A DNA stretch of 64,000 nt from Bryobacter sp. (GTDB lineage: Bacteria > Acidobacteriota > Terriglobia > Bryobacterales > Bryobacteraceae), in the NCBI GenBank assembly GCA_022843625.1, contig JALHNH010000017.1:1-64000 (forward strand). Direction: 5' to 3'. The position numbers and the translations under genes are program-made. Under the pieces are notes generated by a model. The model saw nothing but the letters and a program-made list of their open reading frames with translations. It had not been told where the DNA came from and made no database searches. Every line of letters begins with the position of its first letter. Position 1 is the first letter of the stretch. Positions 53,741-62,803 of this stretch are shown here, one piece after another.

Positions 53741-54598
53741 CTAAGCAGCCTTACGAACCGGGATATACCCTTCCACACTAGCCACCTGCAGATCACGAAC
53801 AATCCCGAGCTTCGACAACAAGAACAACTGAATGTAGGTCATGTCAATCTCATACCATGCCAACCCGTGACGAGCACTCACCGGGTGAGCATGGTGGTTA
53901 TTGTGCCAGCCCTCACCAAAGGTCAGAATCGCAACCAACCAGTTATTCTTCGAGTCATCGGTGGTCTCAAAGCGGCGAGCTCCCCACAAGTGCGTCGCAC
54001 TGTTCACCAGCCAAGTCGAGTGCAGCCCCAGAGTCACACGCAGAAACACACCCCACAGAACCATCGAGAAGCCACCAAAGAACCACAACACCACACCAAT
54101 CGTGGCCAGCGGCAGCCAGTGCCAGTTATTCAGCCAGACCATAAACGGATCGCGAGCCAAATCCGGTGCATACTTCGACAAACCCTTGGTGTCGCTATGC
54201 TTGGCATCACCCACACACATCCAGATCAGATGCGCCCACCAGGCCCCGTCGCGAGGCGAATGCGGGTCACCCGGCTGGTCGCTCTTCTGGTGATGCACAC
54301 GGTGCGTCGCCACCCAGAAAATCGGCCCACCCTCAAGGCAAGCGGCTCCAAGAATCGCCACCAGACGCTCAAACCACATCGGGCACTTGTAGCCGCGATG
54401 GGTCAGCAGGCGATGGTATCCCATGCCGATGCCCCAGCTGATCGTCAGCCAGTAAATCCCGAGCGAGACCCACAAATTGATCCAACTAAAGTTGAACAGC
54501 GCAGCAATCGCGCCAATATGGAAAATCGAAAACGCAACAATGGTCACCGTATTCGGCTTGTTCGCGTTGGTATGGATGAGAGAAGCTGTATTTGCCAT
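53741..54598 (-). CDS. Acyl-CoA/acyl-lipid fatty acid desaturase (delta-9 type)
   Basis: A membrane di-iron desaturase that introduces a cis double bond into acyl chains. The three His boxes are HRLLTH, HRVHH and HNNHH, in the spacing of the delta-9 family, with four hydrophobic segments. The ATG at 54598 gives 285 residues and begins MANTASLIHTNANKP. It lies 25 nt after the S41-like gene on the same strand, so joint transcription is possible. Likely role: membrane fluidity. Confidence 0.92.
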   Translation of the reverse strand: MANTASLIHTNANKPNTVTIVAFSIFHIGAIAALFNFSWINLWVSLGIYWLTISWGIGMGYHRLLTHRGYKCPMWFERLVAILGAACLEGGPIFWVATHRVHHQKSDQPGDPHSPRDGAWWAHLIWMCVGDAKHSDTKGLSKYAPDLARDPFMVWLNNWHWLPLATIGVVLWFFGGFSMVLWGVFLRVTLGLHSTWLVNSATHLWGARRFETTDDSKNNWLVAILTFGEGWHNNHHAHPVSARHGLAWYEIDMTYIQLFLLSKLGIVRDLQVASVEGYIPVRKAA

Positions 54599-54623
54599 GG
54601 ATGTATCTTCTACATCGACCAAG

Positions 54624-56318
54624 CTACCAATCTGGCGAAGTTTTCTGTGTAAGAGTTCTGTAATTCCTCTCGAAGGCCTCATCCCGCTCCACCGCAACGC
54701 CCCGCAAGCCGCTCCAGCTCACCCGATAATCCCCCGGCAAATCGAGCGTCTGCACCGGCACCGGCGCCTCCAGCAACGCCACCTTCACTGCCCCCAAAGC
54801 CTTCAAATCAAAGCTCCGGTCCCAATCTCCACGCCCATCCAGAATCACCCCCCGAGCCCCTTTTAATAGTGAAAGCGCCTCCGCCCAATCCTGCGCATTC
54901 ATCCGCGTCAGGTCCGCATACCAGATCCCGTCTTCCAACTCGACAGGACGCTCGATCCAATCTTCGTAGAAGGTCTTTACAATCTCCCCACCCTCCAGCC
55001 GCAAATCAGCTGGATCGCTTCGCCGCCCGCTCAAGGCCTCACGTGCAGCCAGCTTCCGCTTTCCTTGAACTACCACTTCAGAAAAGTTCCGCTCACGCTC
55101 TTCAATCACCAGTTGAATCGGTTTGCCATCGATCTGTTCGATCTTGTCGCCTACGTTCACCTTTTGAGCCAATCGCATTCCTACCCACTTCACAGTCAAT
55201 TTCCCGCCGATCCATTCCACACCAAGCGGCACTCGCCCCACTTGAATCCGTCTCCGGTTGTTTACCTGCGCATAGGGGTCCATGCGCGTGGCCATCATCT
55301 GGCTCAATGTCGATTGAAACTCGCCTCCATGATGATCCAACGCCGCCTGCTGCAAGAACCTCGGCAACGTATCAAGCCCCCATTCACTCAGACGGCTCCA
55401 AAGCAGAATCACCCCGGCCAGCCGAGTCGGTCTCTCATTACCGCTGCGAAATTGCTGCACTGCGGATTCCAGCAGCTTGCCCGGCGCGGCCTTCACCCCC
55501 GACAGAACCGCAGTCATGCCCCTGCCCAAATCAAGTCTCTGCGAATTGTCTGGTAAACCCTTGGGTAGAAGGCCGCTGTATACATGCACGCCCGGCATAT
55601 AGGGCTCAAGCAGCAGATTCATTCGCCGGGCCAGGCTTAGTGTCGTGGCGGCATAATCCAGCTTGCGCACGCCTTCAATCACAAACCAGGCCCAGTCGAA
55701 GTCTGGATGAGCCACCTCCAAACCCTGCGCCGCACGAACCACCTTGGCAAAGGCAACCAGGTTACTCAGTGCCAGCGGGCTAAGAGGAATCGAACCTTCC
55801 GACATAGTCTGGTGCTTTAATCCGGGTGAGTTGAAAATAGAAACATCGTCCGCCAGCAAGCGTCCCCCGCTCACGATCACCTTCAGATTCAGGCGGGCCG
55901 TTTCCGCTGGCACTGTGGCGTCAATCTCCGCATAGCCCCAAGCCCCAACCCCTGTAACAGGTATAAATGCATTGTTGGTACGAAAGAGCATTTTCCCGTC
56001 AGCACCATTCCCACGAACCTCAAGCGCCGCCTTAGCCCCATCCACCAGTCGCATCGGCATCAGAAACTTCACCACCACCCCTCGCATCTTTCCCGCGTCA
56101 AAGTTCTGTTCCATCCAACCCAGCCCATCCCCCGGCTGAATCTCGACGCAGTGCCTACCGAACTTACAACCCACCGAAAGCTGCTTCAACCGCAACCCGG
56201 GCGACCCCGTCCACCCCACCGGTACCCCGTCCGCACCAGCCTCCTCAAAGCCAGCATTCACCAGCCCCGTCTGAGCCGCAACCGAAGATGTGATCCAAAC
56301 AAGAACCCACCACTTCAT
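54624..56318 (-). CDS. Exported S41-protease-like protein lacking the catalytic serine region
   Basis: A signal peptide (MKWWVLVWITSSVAAQT) precedes a carbohydrate-binding-like beta domain (NAGFEEAGADGVPVGWTG to about residue 165), a helical region, a PDZ-like part (VNVGDKIEQIDGKPIQLVIEE) and a strand-rich end (GIWYADLTRMN, then GARGVILDGRGDWD) that matches the start of the S41 tail-specific protease core. The protein stops about 60 residues later, before the expected Ser/Lys catalytic motif. 564 residues. The family call is moderate; it may be a pseudo-protease. Confidence 0.65.
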   Translation of the reverse strand: MKWWVLVWITSSVAAQTGLVNAGFEEAGADGVPVGWTGSPGLRLKQLSVGCKFGRHCVEIQPGDGLGWMEQNFDAGKMRGVVVKFLMPMRLVDGAKAALEVRGNGADGKMLFRTNNAFIPVTGVGAWGYAEIDATVPAETARLNLKVIVSGGRLLADDVSIFNSPGLKHQTMSEGSIPLSPLALSNLVAFAKVVRAAQGLEVAHPDFDWAWFVIEGVRKLDYAATTLSLARRMNLLLEPYMPGVHVYSGLLPKGLPDNSQRLDLGRGMTAVLSGVKAAPGKLLESAVQQFRSGNERPTRLAGVILLWSRLSEWGLDTLPRFLQQAALDHHGGEFQSTLSQMMATRMDPYAQVNNRRRIQVGRVPLGVEWIGGKLTVKWVGMRLAQKVNVGDKIEQIDGKPIQLVIEERERNFSEVVVQGKRKLAAREALSGRRSDPADLRLEGGEIVKTFYEDWIERPVELEDGIWYADLTRMNAQDWAEALSLLKGARGVILDGRGDWDRSFDLKALGAVKVALLEAPVPVQTLDLPGDYRVSWSGLRGVAVERDEAFERNYRTLTQKTSPDW

Positions 56319-56771
56319 CTGCCAGTATTCTCGCACTTATACCCAGTTGCAACCGAGGCTCAAGGCTTTCAGCTGGAGACCACCTGCTCTAAAGACTCTA
56401 TGCAGATTCAGTTCAATAGCGATTCCAGCTTGGCTGTAAACGTTGACCTCACAAATCGAAATGAAGCCAGTGTTACGACGGTGCAGGGCTGGCGTGAGGA
56501 AATGAGGCAATTTGAGAGCGCAGTTCAGCCGCCCGGGCCCCCATCCGGTATAGCTCTGGGCAATGGCAATTAACCCAAAAGGACTGACTTACACAAAACT
56601 ATTGACACATCCGGATTTTGCCCAACCATACCACTCCGATCTACTGGGGCAACTCACCAAGGACGGGGCCATCTCACCCATCTTTCAACCGTTCATTTCC
56701 ACATATGAATTTGCAAGCCCGTCCAAACAAAGAAAAACACACCTTGGTACTCCAATTGCTCTTAGACAGGT
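56319..56771 (+). other. Gene-poor stretch ahead of the first multicopper oxidase
   Basis: About 450 bp between the divergent S41-like gene and the oxidase. It holds two weak small reading frames (listed separately) and a TTGACA at 56602-56607 without a convincing -10 partner. No RNA gene, hairpin terminator or repeat was seen. Confidence 0.6.
56400..56573 (+). CDS. Possible small protein, unknown
   Basis: A 57-residue frame beginning MQIQFNSDSSLAVNVDL. No ribosome-binding site is visible and no family is recognised. It could be spurious or the remnant of a larger gene. Listed only because the surrounding region is otherwise empty. Confidence 0.22.
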   Translation: MQIQFNSDSSLAVNVDLTNRNEASVTTVQGWREEMRQFESAVQPPGPPSGIALGNGN

Positions 56772-56775
56772 ATGA
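56563..56775 (+). CDS. Possible small protein coupled to the multicopper oxidase gene
   Basis: A 70-residue frame (MAINPKGLTYTKLLTHPDFA at the start) whose TGA overlaps the oxidase ATG as ATGA, the coupling seen in many real operons here. It has no recognisable domain and no strong ribosome-binding site, so it may be a leader peptide or chance. Confidence 0.25.
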   Translation: MAINPKGLTYTKLLTHPDFAQPYHSDLLGQLTKDGAISPIFQPFISTYEFASPSKQRKTHLGTPIALRQV

Positions 56776-58178
56776 CACCCCTGCTCTCCCGTCGCGGGTT
56801 CGTCGCCCTTTCAGGATCATTCCATGCCGTTGCATTTGCCACGCGAGCAATCGCTGCAGCCTCAAATAAAGGTCAATCTGGCCTCGTAACCCTATCCCTC
56901 GAAGCTTCGGAATCGAGCACGCTGATTGGTGGTCAACAAGCCCTCCTCCAAACCTTCAACGGGATCGTCCCAGGCCCAGCCCTCCACGCCCGGCCCGGCG
57001 ATACCGTACAAATTGACTTTCACAACTCTCTCGGCGAGCCAACCAATCTTCATTTTCATGGGCTGCACATCCCGCCCACCGGCGCTGCCGACAACAGCTT
57101 CCGGATAGTCCCTGACGGAGAGTCCTTCGCATACGATTTCACGCTCCCTCATAGCCATTCCGGCGGTACATTCTGGATTCACCCTCACGTTCACCAAAGC
57201 GCTGCCCGGCAGGTGTCACGCGGACTGGCGATGCCCTTAATTATTCATGGAGAACTGGATGAAATCCCTGAGATCCAGTCCGCTCAAGACTTCTTGCTCG
57301 TCCTGCAGGACTTCAACCTTAGTCCAGACGGACTTCCAATCGAGCCTTCCAATATGGAGCGTATGACCGGTCGCGAAGGCAGCCTCATCACAGTGAGCGG
57401 TCAGCTAAACCCTACGATTCCTATTCCACAGGATGGCTGGGTTCGCCTGCGGTTGATCAATGCATCAAGCAGCCGCTTTTATCGCCTTCAGATGGAAGAG
57501 CATACCCTCTATAAAATAGCCTCGGATGGAGGAGCCTTGCCTCAGCCACAGGCGATGGACGAACTGCTGCTCGTCCCAGGCGAAAGAGCAGAACTGATGA
57601 TTCAGGGCTCGCGCCCTCCAGGGGCTTACCGGCTCTTGAATCTGCCCTATGACCGCGGCGGAACGGGAATGATGGGGGCCCGTGGCAATGGCTCTGCCGC
57701 AGCAGCTAGCTCTACTTTATTGAGGCTCGCTTATGACGGCAAAGCATCCCAGCTAGTGTCGTTGCCCTCACGGCTTGTTTCGATCGATTTGCTTCCGCCG
57801 CCTTCGCGAATCAGAACTTTCACCCTTGGTCAGGGCATGGGCTCCATGCAGCGCGGCATGTCCTTTACGATAAACGGACGCAGCTTCGATCACCGGCGAA
57901 TCGACACTCAGGTGAAATTAAATGACATCGAAGACTGGGACTTCGTCAACCTAATGAGCATGGATCATCCGATGCATATCCATACCAACCCATTTCAGGT
58001 AATCGGGCCCGATGGAGCTCCAATCCCGGAGTGGAAAGACGTGGTGCTTGTCCCAGCTCGTTCGCGGGTTCGCGTCCGTAGCGCATTTCGCGATTTCGCA
58101 GGCCTCGCCATGTACCATTGCCACATCCTCGACCACGAGGACATGGGGATGATGGGCATAGTTCAATTCAAAGACTAG
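56772..58178 (+). CDS. Multicopper oxidase (CueO/SufI-like), Tat-exported
   Basis: Periplasmic oxidase, probably of Cu(I). The N-terminus LSRRGFVALSG is a Tat signal. Copper ligands are complete: NLHFHGLH, HSHSGGTFWIHPHVH, MDHPMHIHTNPF and the T1-site HCHILDHEDMGM. 468 residues, three cupredoxin domains. A Met-rich patch (GMGSMQRGMSF) may help bind Cu(I). It is transcribed toward the rest of the copper island. Confidence 0.93.
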   Translation: MTPLLSRRGFVALSGSFHAVAFATRAIAAASNKGQSGLVTLSLEASESSTLIGGQQALLQTFNGIVPGPALHARPGDTVQIDFHNSLGEPTNLHFHGLHIPPTGAADNSFRIVPDGESFAYDFTLPHSHSGGTFWIHPHVHQSAARQVSRGLAMPLIIHGELDEIPEIQSAQDFLLVLQDFNLSPDGLPIEPSNMERMTGREGSLITVSGQLNPTIPIPQDGWVRLRLINASSSRFYRLQMEEHTLYKIASDGGALPQPQAMDELLLVPGERAELMIQGSRPPGAYRLLNLPYDRGGTGMMGARGNGSAAAASSTLLRLAYDGKASQLVSLPSRLVSIDLLPPPSRIRTFTLGQGMGSMQRGMSFTINGRSFDHRRIDTQVKLNDIEDWDFVNLMSMDHPMHIHTNPFQVIGPDGAPIPEWKDVVLVPARSRVRVRSAFRDFAGLAMYHCHILDHEDMGMMGIVQFKD

Positions 58179-58209
58179 GTCAATCCTCAATCCAGCCCAA
58201 ACACCAGAT

Positions 58210-58241
58210 TTCCGGATGAAGGCTCAGCCCTTCATCCGGAA
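58210..58241. terminator. Hairpin between convergent copper genes
   Basis: A perfect 13-bp inverted repeat (58210-58222 with 58229-58241) with a 6-nt loop separates the oxidase stop from the convergent small gene. Flanking T tracts are weak, so it is a probable shared terminator. Confidence 0.75.
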
Positions 58242-58252
58242 TCCCGTTAACC

Positions 58253-58651
58253 TTATTTTGAGTTCTTGGCCATTCCTTCATGCATGGCGGCCATATCCCG
58301 CATCATCTTCGCTGCCTTCTTGCAGTGTTCGGCGAATGTCATACAGTGTGATGCGGTATCCGGGGCGCCAGGGTGCTTGGATTCGCTTAGTGTCGGATTC
58401 GCCTTGTATTTCGCAGCGAGCTCCAGATGTTCCTGTGCCTCAGCCTCATGTCTTGCCGCCGCAGCAAGGTAGTGCGCTTCAAGTTTGCGGTGATCTGCAG
58501 CGGTCTTTGCAGTTGCCACCAGGTCAGCCAGATGCTTCTTGCTCAGGCTTTGCCCGGACGACTGCGCTTTCCCGGTTTGCGAAAGCATTGTAGCTCCGCC
58601 AATCAGAGCCGATAACGCAAACGCGCGGCGCTTTGAATTCGATTGTTCCAT
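58253..58651 (-). CDS. Small exported His/Met-rich protein of a copper cluster
   Basis: A 132-residue protein with a signal-type N-terminus (KRRAFALSALIGGATMLS) and a helical mature part rich in metal-binding side chains (KLEAHYLAAAARHEAEAQEHLELA; HCMTFAEHCKKAAKMMRDMAAMHEGM). AAAGGAG lies 9 nt before the ATG. The family is uncharacterised to my knowledge. Position downstream of a TolC/oxidase operon suggests periplasmic metal buffering (inference). Confidence 0.8.
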   Translation of the reverse strand: MEQSNSKRRAFALSALIGGATMLSQTGKAQSSGQSLSKKHLADLVATAKTAADHRKLEAHYLAAAARHEAEAQEHLELAAKYKANPTLSESKHPGAPDTASHCMTFAEHCKKAAKMMRDMAAMHEGMAKNSK

Positions 58652-58778
58652 GATTAGTCTCCTTTAGACTTCCGGCTTCATGCCAATGGTTTGCTGCGTG
58701 AATATTGAATGGAGGCCAGGCATTAAAGATCTTGATCTCGGTCTCTTTCCTGGCCAATCCCTAGTATTGAAATCGCAA

Positions 58779-59144
58779 CTACTTTGCCGCTTCTACCGTC
58801 TTGATTGAGAACCCTTTGACCCCGCCTTTTTCAACCAACGTTCCGGTAACTTTCACCTTCTTTTCGATGAAAGCCATCAGTTTGTCGTTCTGATTTTTGT
58901 GGTCTGTCGCGACCGGGATGTAGATCGTTCCGCTGGCCTCATCCAGCAGCGCGAGTGGAACTCCCGCCTTTGCGCATGCTCTGGCGCAGCTTTCATGCTT
59001 CTCGCCCTTGCTGTTATGTGCCATGTAGCAGCCGGTGTCGATCACCAGGCTGGTCATCGTGATCTCCTTTCCGTGGTCGCCGTGATCGTGTTGGGCCAAC
59101 GCAAGCGCAGCCATAGTAATCAGTGTCAGGATGGTTATTTTCAT
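58779..59144 (-). CDS. Small exported Cys/His protein, OB-like, metal-cluster associated
   Basis: A 121-residue protein. Signal peptide MKITILTLITMAALALA is followed by a HDHGDHG patch, then VIDTGCYMAHNSKGEKHESCARACAKAG, a Cys/His pattern suited to metal or haem binding, and a beta-rich end (KKVKVTGTLVEKGGVKGFSI) like a small OB fold. This conserved family of unknown function is frequent in metal clusters. The ATG at 59144 has AAAGGGAAA upstream. Confidence 0.82.
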   Translation of the reverse strand: MKITILTLITMAALALAQHDHGDHGKEITMTSLVIDTGCYMAHNSKGEKHESCARACAKAGVPLALLDEASGTIYIPVATDHKNQNDKLMAFIEKKVKVTGTLVEKGGVKGFSIKTVEAAK

Positions 59145-59245
59145 GGATTCGTTTCCCTTTGTTCTTGAGTTGCCTTTGATTTGCGAACCGTCATCACCTT
59201 TCGGCGATGACAACGAACGCAGACGCGGTATGGCAGTGCATCCGC

Positions 59246-60583
59246 CTATTGCTCACTGCCGCTCGAGGTCGGCTGAGCTTGTCCCATCGACTGAGTCATT
59301 CCGGGATCGGCACCGCCTCCGAGCAGTAGTCCCTGAATCTCGATGGCGCGTTGCCACGTGTTGACCAAGGCCGCCACGTAGCTGTCCTGAAACTGAAAGA
59401 GGTTCCGCTGGGCAATTAGAGCTTGCGGATAAGCTCCAGCCATCTGGCGAAAGTTTGCGAGGTACATGTCATAAGCCTGTCGAGCCTTGGGCAGAATCCG
59501 GGTTCGGTATCGCTCTACCGCCGCTGCGGCGTCACGATAATCCTTGTACTCAGATGCCAAACGAGCTCTGAGCGAAAGCTTCGTCCGTAGCACTTCCAGA
59601 CGCGCATATTCTGCACCGGCTTTTGCCGCTTTTACTCCGCCCTGATTCCGGTTGAAAATCGGAATTTCTACTCCCACATCAAATATCCCTTCAAGCCCAC
59701 GCCGCCGCGTAGGGCCAAGCGGCCCAACCTCGCCAAACTCGCGATTGTTCCGCAGCCCACCACGAATGAAGAGGTTAGGAATCTTCTCTACTTCTGCCCG
59801 CCGCACTGCAAATTCAGATTGACGTGCAGCCACCTCAACAGCTCGAAGTTCAGGGCTATCCCGATAGATCGACTCCAGCGCCTGATCTGCATCGAGCATC
59901 GGTATCTCCTCCAGATTGCCCTCAAGTATCACGGGCTTGAGCGCTGGGTTGTTCAACACTGCAGCTAACTGTCGCCACGTTCGATCTCGTCCATTTCGGG
60001 CACTTACCAGTTCCAGTTGAATACGCTCGGACTCCGTTTCTGCGGATAAAAGATCAGGCTTGTCGGCTTGTCCAACGTTTGCCATTTCCTGGGATACCAA
60101 CACCGCACGTGTTGCCAGGTTCGCCAGATCCGTGCGTACCTGAATCAGAAGCTGATCCCCGAGGCCCTGATAATATAGTGCCCGGACGGAATTGAGCAGT
60201 CTTTGTTTCTGGGCATTCTGATGCTCGGCATACACCGCCTGATCCTGTTGTGCAATTTTTCGATCCAGACCAAGTTTGCCGGCTGTGATGAAGCGCTGCT
60301 CCACAAAGCCGCCAATGGCTCCGCCGCCAGTCACTTTAGAAACGTGTTCCCCGTTTGCTCCAATGGTCGGGTTTGGCCACATACCGGCTTGTTGTGCGCG
60401 CCCAGCCGCTGCATCCACCAATGCCTTTGCCTGTCCAATTGTTGGGTTGGCTTCCAGCGCCATCCGTTCCAGATCTTCGAGCCGAAGGCTCTTGGGCTTT
60501 TCCTGGCCGAATCCCGGCAATTCCAGAAAAACTATGGCCAACAAGCCAATTCTTGAGATTTTCATATAATCCTTACTGCTCAT
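59246..60583 (-). CDS. TolC-family outer-membrane efflux protein (CusC-like)
   Basis: A 445-residue outer-membrane channel with signal peptide after an in-frame second Met (MKISRIGLLAIVFLELPGFG) and two OEP repeats with long coiled coils (LERMALEANPTIGQAKALVDAAAGRAQQAGMWPNPTIG is the family start). It begins one base after the oxidase stop (TGAGATG). Inner-membrane (CusA) and adaptor (CusB) partners are not in the window. Confidence 0.92.
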   Translation of the reverse strand: MSSKDYMKISRIGLLAIVFLELPGFGQEKPKSLRLEDLERMALEANPTIGQAKALVDAAAGRAQQAGMWPNPTIGANGEHVSKVTGGGAIGGFVEQRFITAGKLGLDRKIAQQDQAVYAEHQNAQKQRLLNSVRALYYQGLGDQLLIQVRTDLANLATRAVLVSQEMANVGQADKPDLLSAETESERIQLELVSARNGRDRTWRQLAAVLNNPALKPVILEGNLEEIPMLDADQALESIYRDSPELRAVEVAARQSEFAVRRAEVEKIPNLFIRGGLRNNREFGEVGPLGPTRRRGLEGIFDVGVEIPIFNRNQGGVKAAKAGAEYARLEVLRTKLSLRARLASEYKDYRDAAAAVERYRTRILPKARQAYDMYLANFRQMAGAYPQALIAQRNLFQFQDSYVAALVNTWQRAIEIQGLLLGGGADPGMTQSMGQAQPTSSGSEQ

Positions 60584-60584
60584 C

Positions 60585-62195
60585 TCAATCCTGCTTCCCG
60601 TGATCGTGATGTGGCATGGCCGTTGGGGCCTTCTTGCCTTTGGGCTTGGCCTCTTCAGCCTTCTTTAGCTCCATAATCTTGTCGTAGACATCAGGCTTGA
60701 CAACGCGGACCAGTGTCATCATGCCCATCATGGAACCTGTCCAGCCCTTGCGCAGCCCGTAGTTTTCAGGCTTTGGTGGAATCATTTCGTCCATCACCAT
60801 CCACATATCCTGCGGATAGCCGGGTATCTTTTTCTTCTCGGGATCATCCTTCGGATACATTTCCATCGGATCGCCCGGCTTGGCCATCACATGACCTTCG
60901 TGCCCCTGATGCGGGTCGGCCGGAGCCTTTTTCTGTGTTGCGGCAACTTCGCCGCTCCCCGTTCCAACCAGATGCGAAGTAGCCCTGTCTCTGTCTGCGC
61001 TCATGCCAAGGCCGCGCCCCAGAGCAGGCCCAAACTCTTCAGAAAGCGCATCGCCTTTTCTCAGCATTCCCATCCCGTCGGTCATGCTGCCGCCCGTATG
61101 CATTCCATGTCCGCTGTGCATAACCGGGCCAACCATCGACACCATCTGGTTCATCATGTGGTGGGGCAAATGGCAGTGCAGCATCCAGTCGCCAATGTAT
61201 TTGGCTTCAAACTCGATAACCCTCGCCTGGGCCACTCCGACAATGATTGTGTTCATGTCATACCAAAGCTGTTGCGGAACCCGCCCGCCTTCAGTCCCCG
61301 TCATCACGAACTGCATGCCATGCAAGTGCATCGGATGGTGGTCCATGCCGATGTTGATCATCCGCAGCCGCACTCGCTCTCCTTGTTTCACAATCATCGG
61401 AGTGCAGTCCGGTCCGGACTTTCCATTCAGACTGAGCCAGTTAAATTCCATCGAGAGTGTATTGGGGACATTGTTATTCGGCAGCAGCGCCCACTCTTGC
61501 AAAACAAGCCCAAAGTCCCGGTCCACCTTGGGTTCATAGGCCTGCTTGGGATGCATAATAAACATCCCCATCATTCCCATCATTTCCTGCATCGCAAAGT
61601 GAGAATGATAGAAGAAGGTTCCGTGTTGGTGTAGCTCCCACTCGTAAACAAAACTCCCGCCAGGAGGAATTGGGTCCTGACCCAACCCAACGCTCCCATC
61701 CATTTCCATCGGAACTTCAAACCCATGCCAGTGTATGGCAGTCATCTCCGGAAGCCGGTTTTCGACAATTACCCTTACCCGGTCCCCCTGATTCACTTCG
61801 ATCGTTGGGCCTGGAATGCTCCCGTTGAATCCCCAGGCCGTCATCGGGCGCCCGGGCATCAATTCCGTCTCAACAACCTCTGCGATCAGCCGAAACTCCT
61901 TCACGCCATCCACCATCTGGAACGGCAATTTGAAGAGGTCTGGCATTTCTACTGGCAGATTGGAACTCATGCGGTGCCCCGCATGCGGGTCTGCCTTCTG
62001 GGTCCCAGGCATTGAGTGGCCTTCCATGTTGTGTGCTGGTGGTGCTTTTGCCGGTTGCGCGGCTGGCATTGCTTTATGGCCGGCATGTGGATCGGGCTTT
62101 TGCCCCGCCGCATTTCGCCCAGCCCAAAGCGCTGCACTTGCCGCCGCTAAACGTGTAAAAAATGTTCGTCTCTCTGTCCCAGTCAAAATCGTCAT
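60585..62195 (-). CDS. Multicopper oxidase, CopA/PcoA type, Met/His-rich
   Basis: A 536-residue periplasmic oxidase. Tat-type signal TERRTFFTRLAAASAALWAG precedes a linker with repeated DPHAGH motifs, then cupredoxin domains with AIHWHGFE, FFYHSHFAMQ, HHPMHLHGMQF and the T1 ligands HCHLPHHMMNQM. A Met/His-rich C-terminal extension (DPHQGHEGH, SMMGMMTLV) follows. The ATG at 62195 is chosen for GAAGAGG upstream; a TTG at 62213 is in frame. Translationally close to tolC, so an outer-membrane export route is plausible. Confidence 0.92.
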   Translation of the reverse strand: MTILTGTERRTFFTRLAAASAALWAGRNAAGQKPDPHAGHKAMPAAQPAKAPPAHNMEGHSMPGTQKADPHAGHRMSSNLPVEMPDLFKLPFQMVDGVKEFRLIAEVVETELMPGRPMTAWGFNGSIPGPTIEVNQGDRVRVIVENRLPEMTAIHWHGFEVPMEMDGSVGLGQDPIPPGGSFVYEWELHQHGTFFYHSHFAMQEMMGMMGMFIMHPKQAYEPKVDRDFGLVLQEWALLPNNNVPNTLSMEFNWLSLNGKSGPDCTPMIVKQGERVRLRMINIGMDHHPMHLHGMQFVMTGTEGGRVPQQLWYDMNTIIVGVAQARVIEFEAKYIGDWMLHCHLPHHMMNQMVSMVGPVMHSGHGMHTGGSMTDGMGMLRKGDALSEEFGPALGRGLGMSADRDRATSHLVGTGSGEVAATQKKAPADPHQGHEGHVMAKPGDPMEMYPKDDPEKKKIPGYPQDMWMVMDEMIPPKPENYGLRKGWTGSMMGMMTLVRVVKPDVYDKIMELKKAEEAKPKGKKAPTAMPHHDHGKQD

Positions 62196-62368
62196 TGTCA
62201 AAATCCTCTTCAATGTTCTGAACGCATGGACTCGCCATGAGTTTCATTGGCCATAAATGTGCAAAATACCTGCACGGCGAAAATATAAGCCAGCAGCCCA
62301 AAATTGCGTTCCGCGCTGAATGCAATCCGGTTCCGCCTGGTTTTGTTGTGTGAGAAGAGAAGAGGCGC

Positions 62369-62755
62369 TCAGATCCGAAGGATTGAGCAAAGAATGAGGG
62401 GACTGAATCGGGGGAAAGTCTCATCCCCCGCGACTACTGGTGAATGGAGAGCAACCGGCACGAATTGGGCTATGTTGCTAACAGTGATGAAGCAAATGCT
62501 CTGAAGCTCATCGGAAAAAGAAACCTTTGAAAGCTTCTCGGCAACGAACTCGCGATGAGAACACGGGGGATCGTTCGCCGGCAGCTTTGAATCCTCATGT
62601 CCATTCTCATGATGGCAAGGCATCTCATACTCCGCTGCCTGACTCGTCTTTGCATGACTCTTTGTCGAGAGAAATGAGCATGCCTCTACACACTGCGTGC
62701 TGCCCAAAACGGCAACAGTAAGCGTAACGGCCACGAGTTGGAAAAACTTTGCCAC
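62369..62755 (-). CDS. Small exported Cys/His-rich protein, unknown
   Basis: A 128-residue protein with a signal peptide (MAKFFQLVAVTLTVAVLGSTQC). Mature sequence has metal-ligand pairs (CVEAC, MPCHHENGH, PPCSHREF), reminiscent of small copper-operon proteins of the DUF2946 kind, though I cannot confirm the family. It lies 48 nt downstream of the P-type ATPase and 170 nt before the oxidase. Confidence 0.7.
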   Translation of the reverse strand: MAKFFQLVAVTLTVAVLGSTQCVEACSFLSTKSHAKTSQAAEYEMPCHHENGHEDSKLPANDPPCSHREFVAEKLSKVSFSDELQSICFITVSNIAQFVPVALHSPVVAGDETFPRFSPLILCSILRI

Positions 62756-62803
62756 CTATTTTGATCCTAATCCTATTTTTTGTATTGAGCAATCCCATTC
62801 GCC

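Noticed and set aside
53867..54652. 261-codon frame opposite the desaturase
   Set aside because: The desaturase with three His boxes is certain; the opposite frame is His/Pro/Arg-rich shadow sequence.
60891..61634. 247-codon His-rich frame opposite the CopA-type oxidase
   Set aside because: Its His richness is the antisense of Met codons (ATG gives CAT), not a metal-binding protein.
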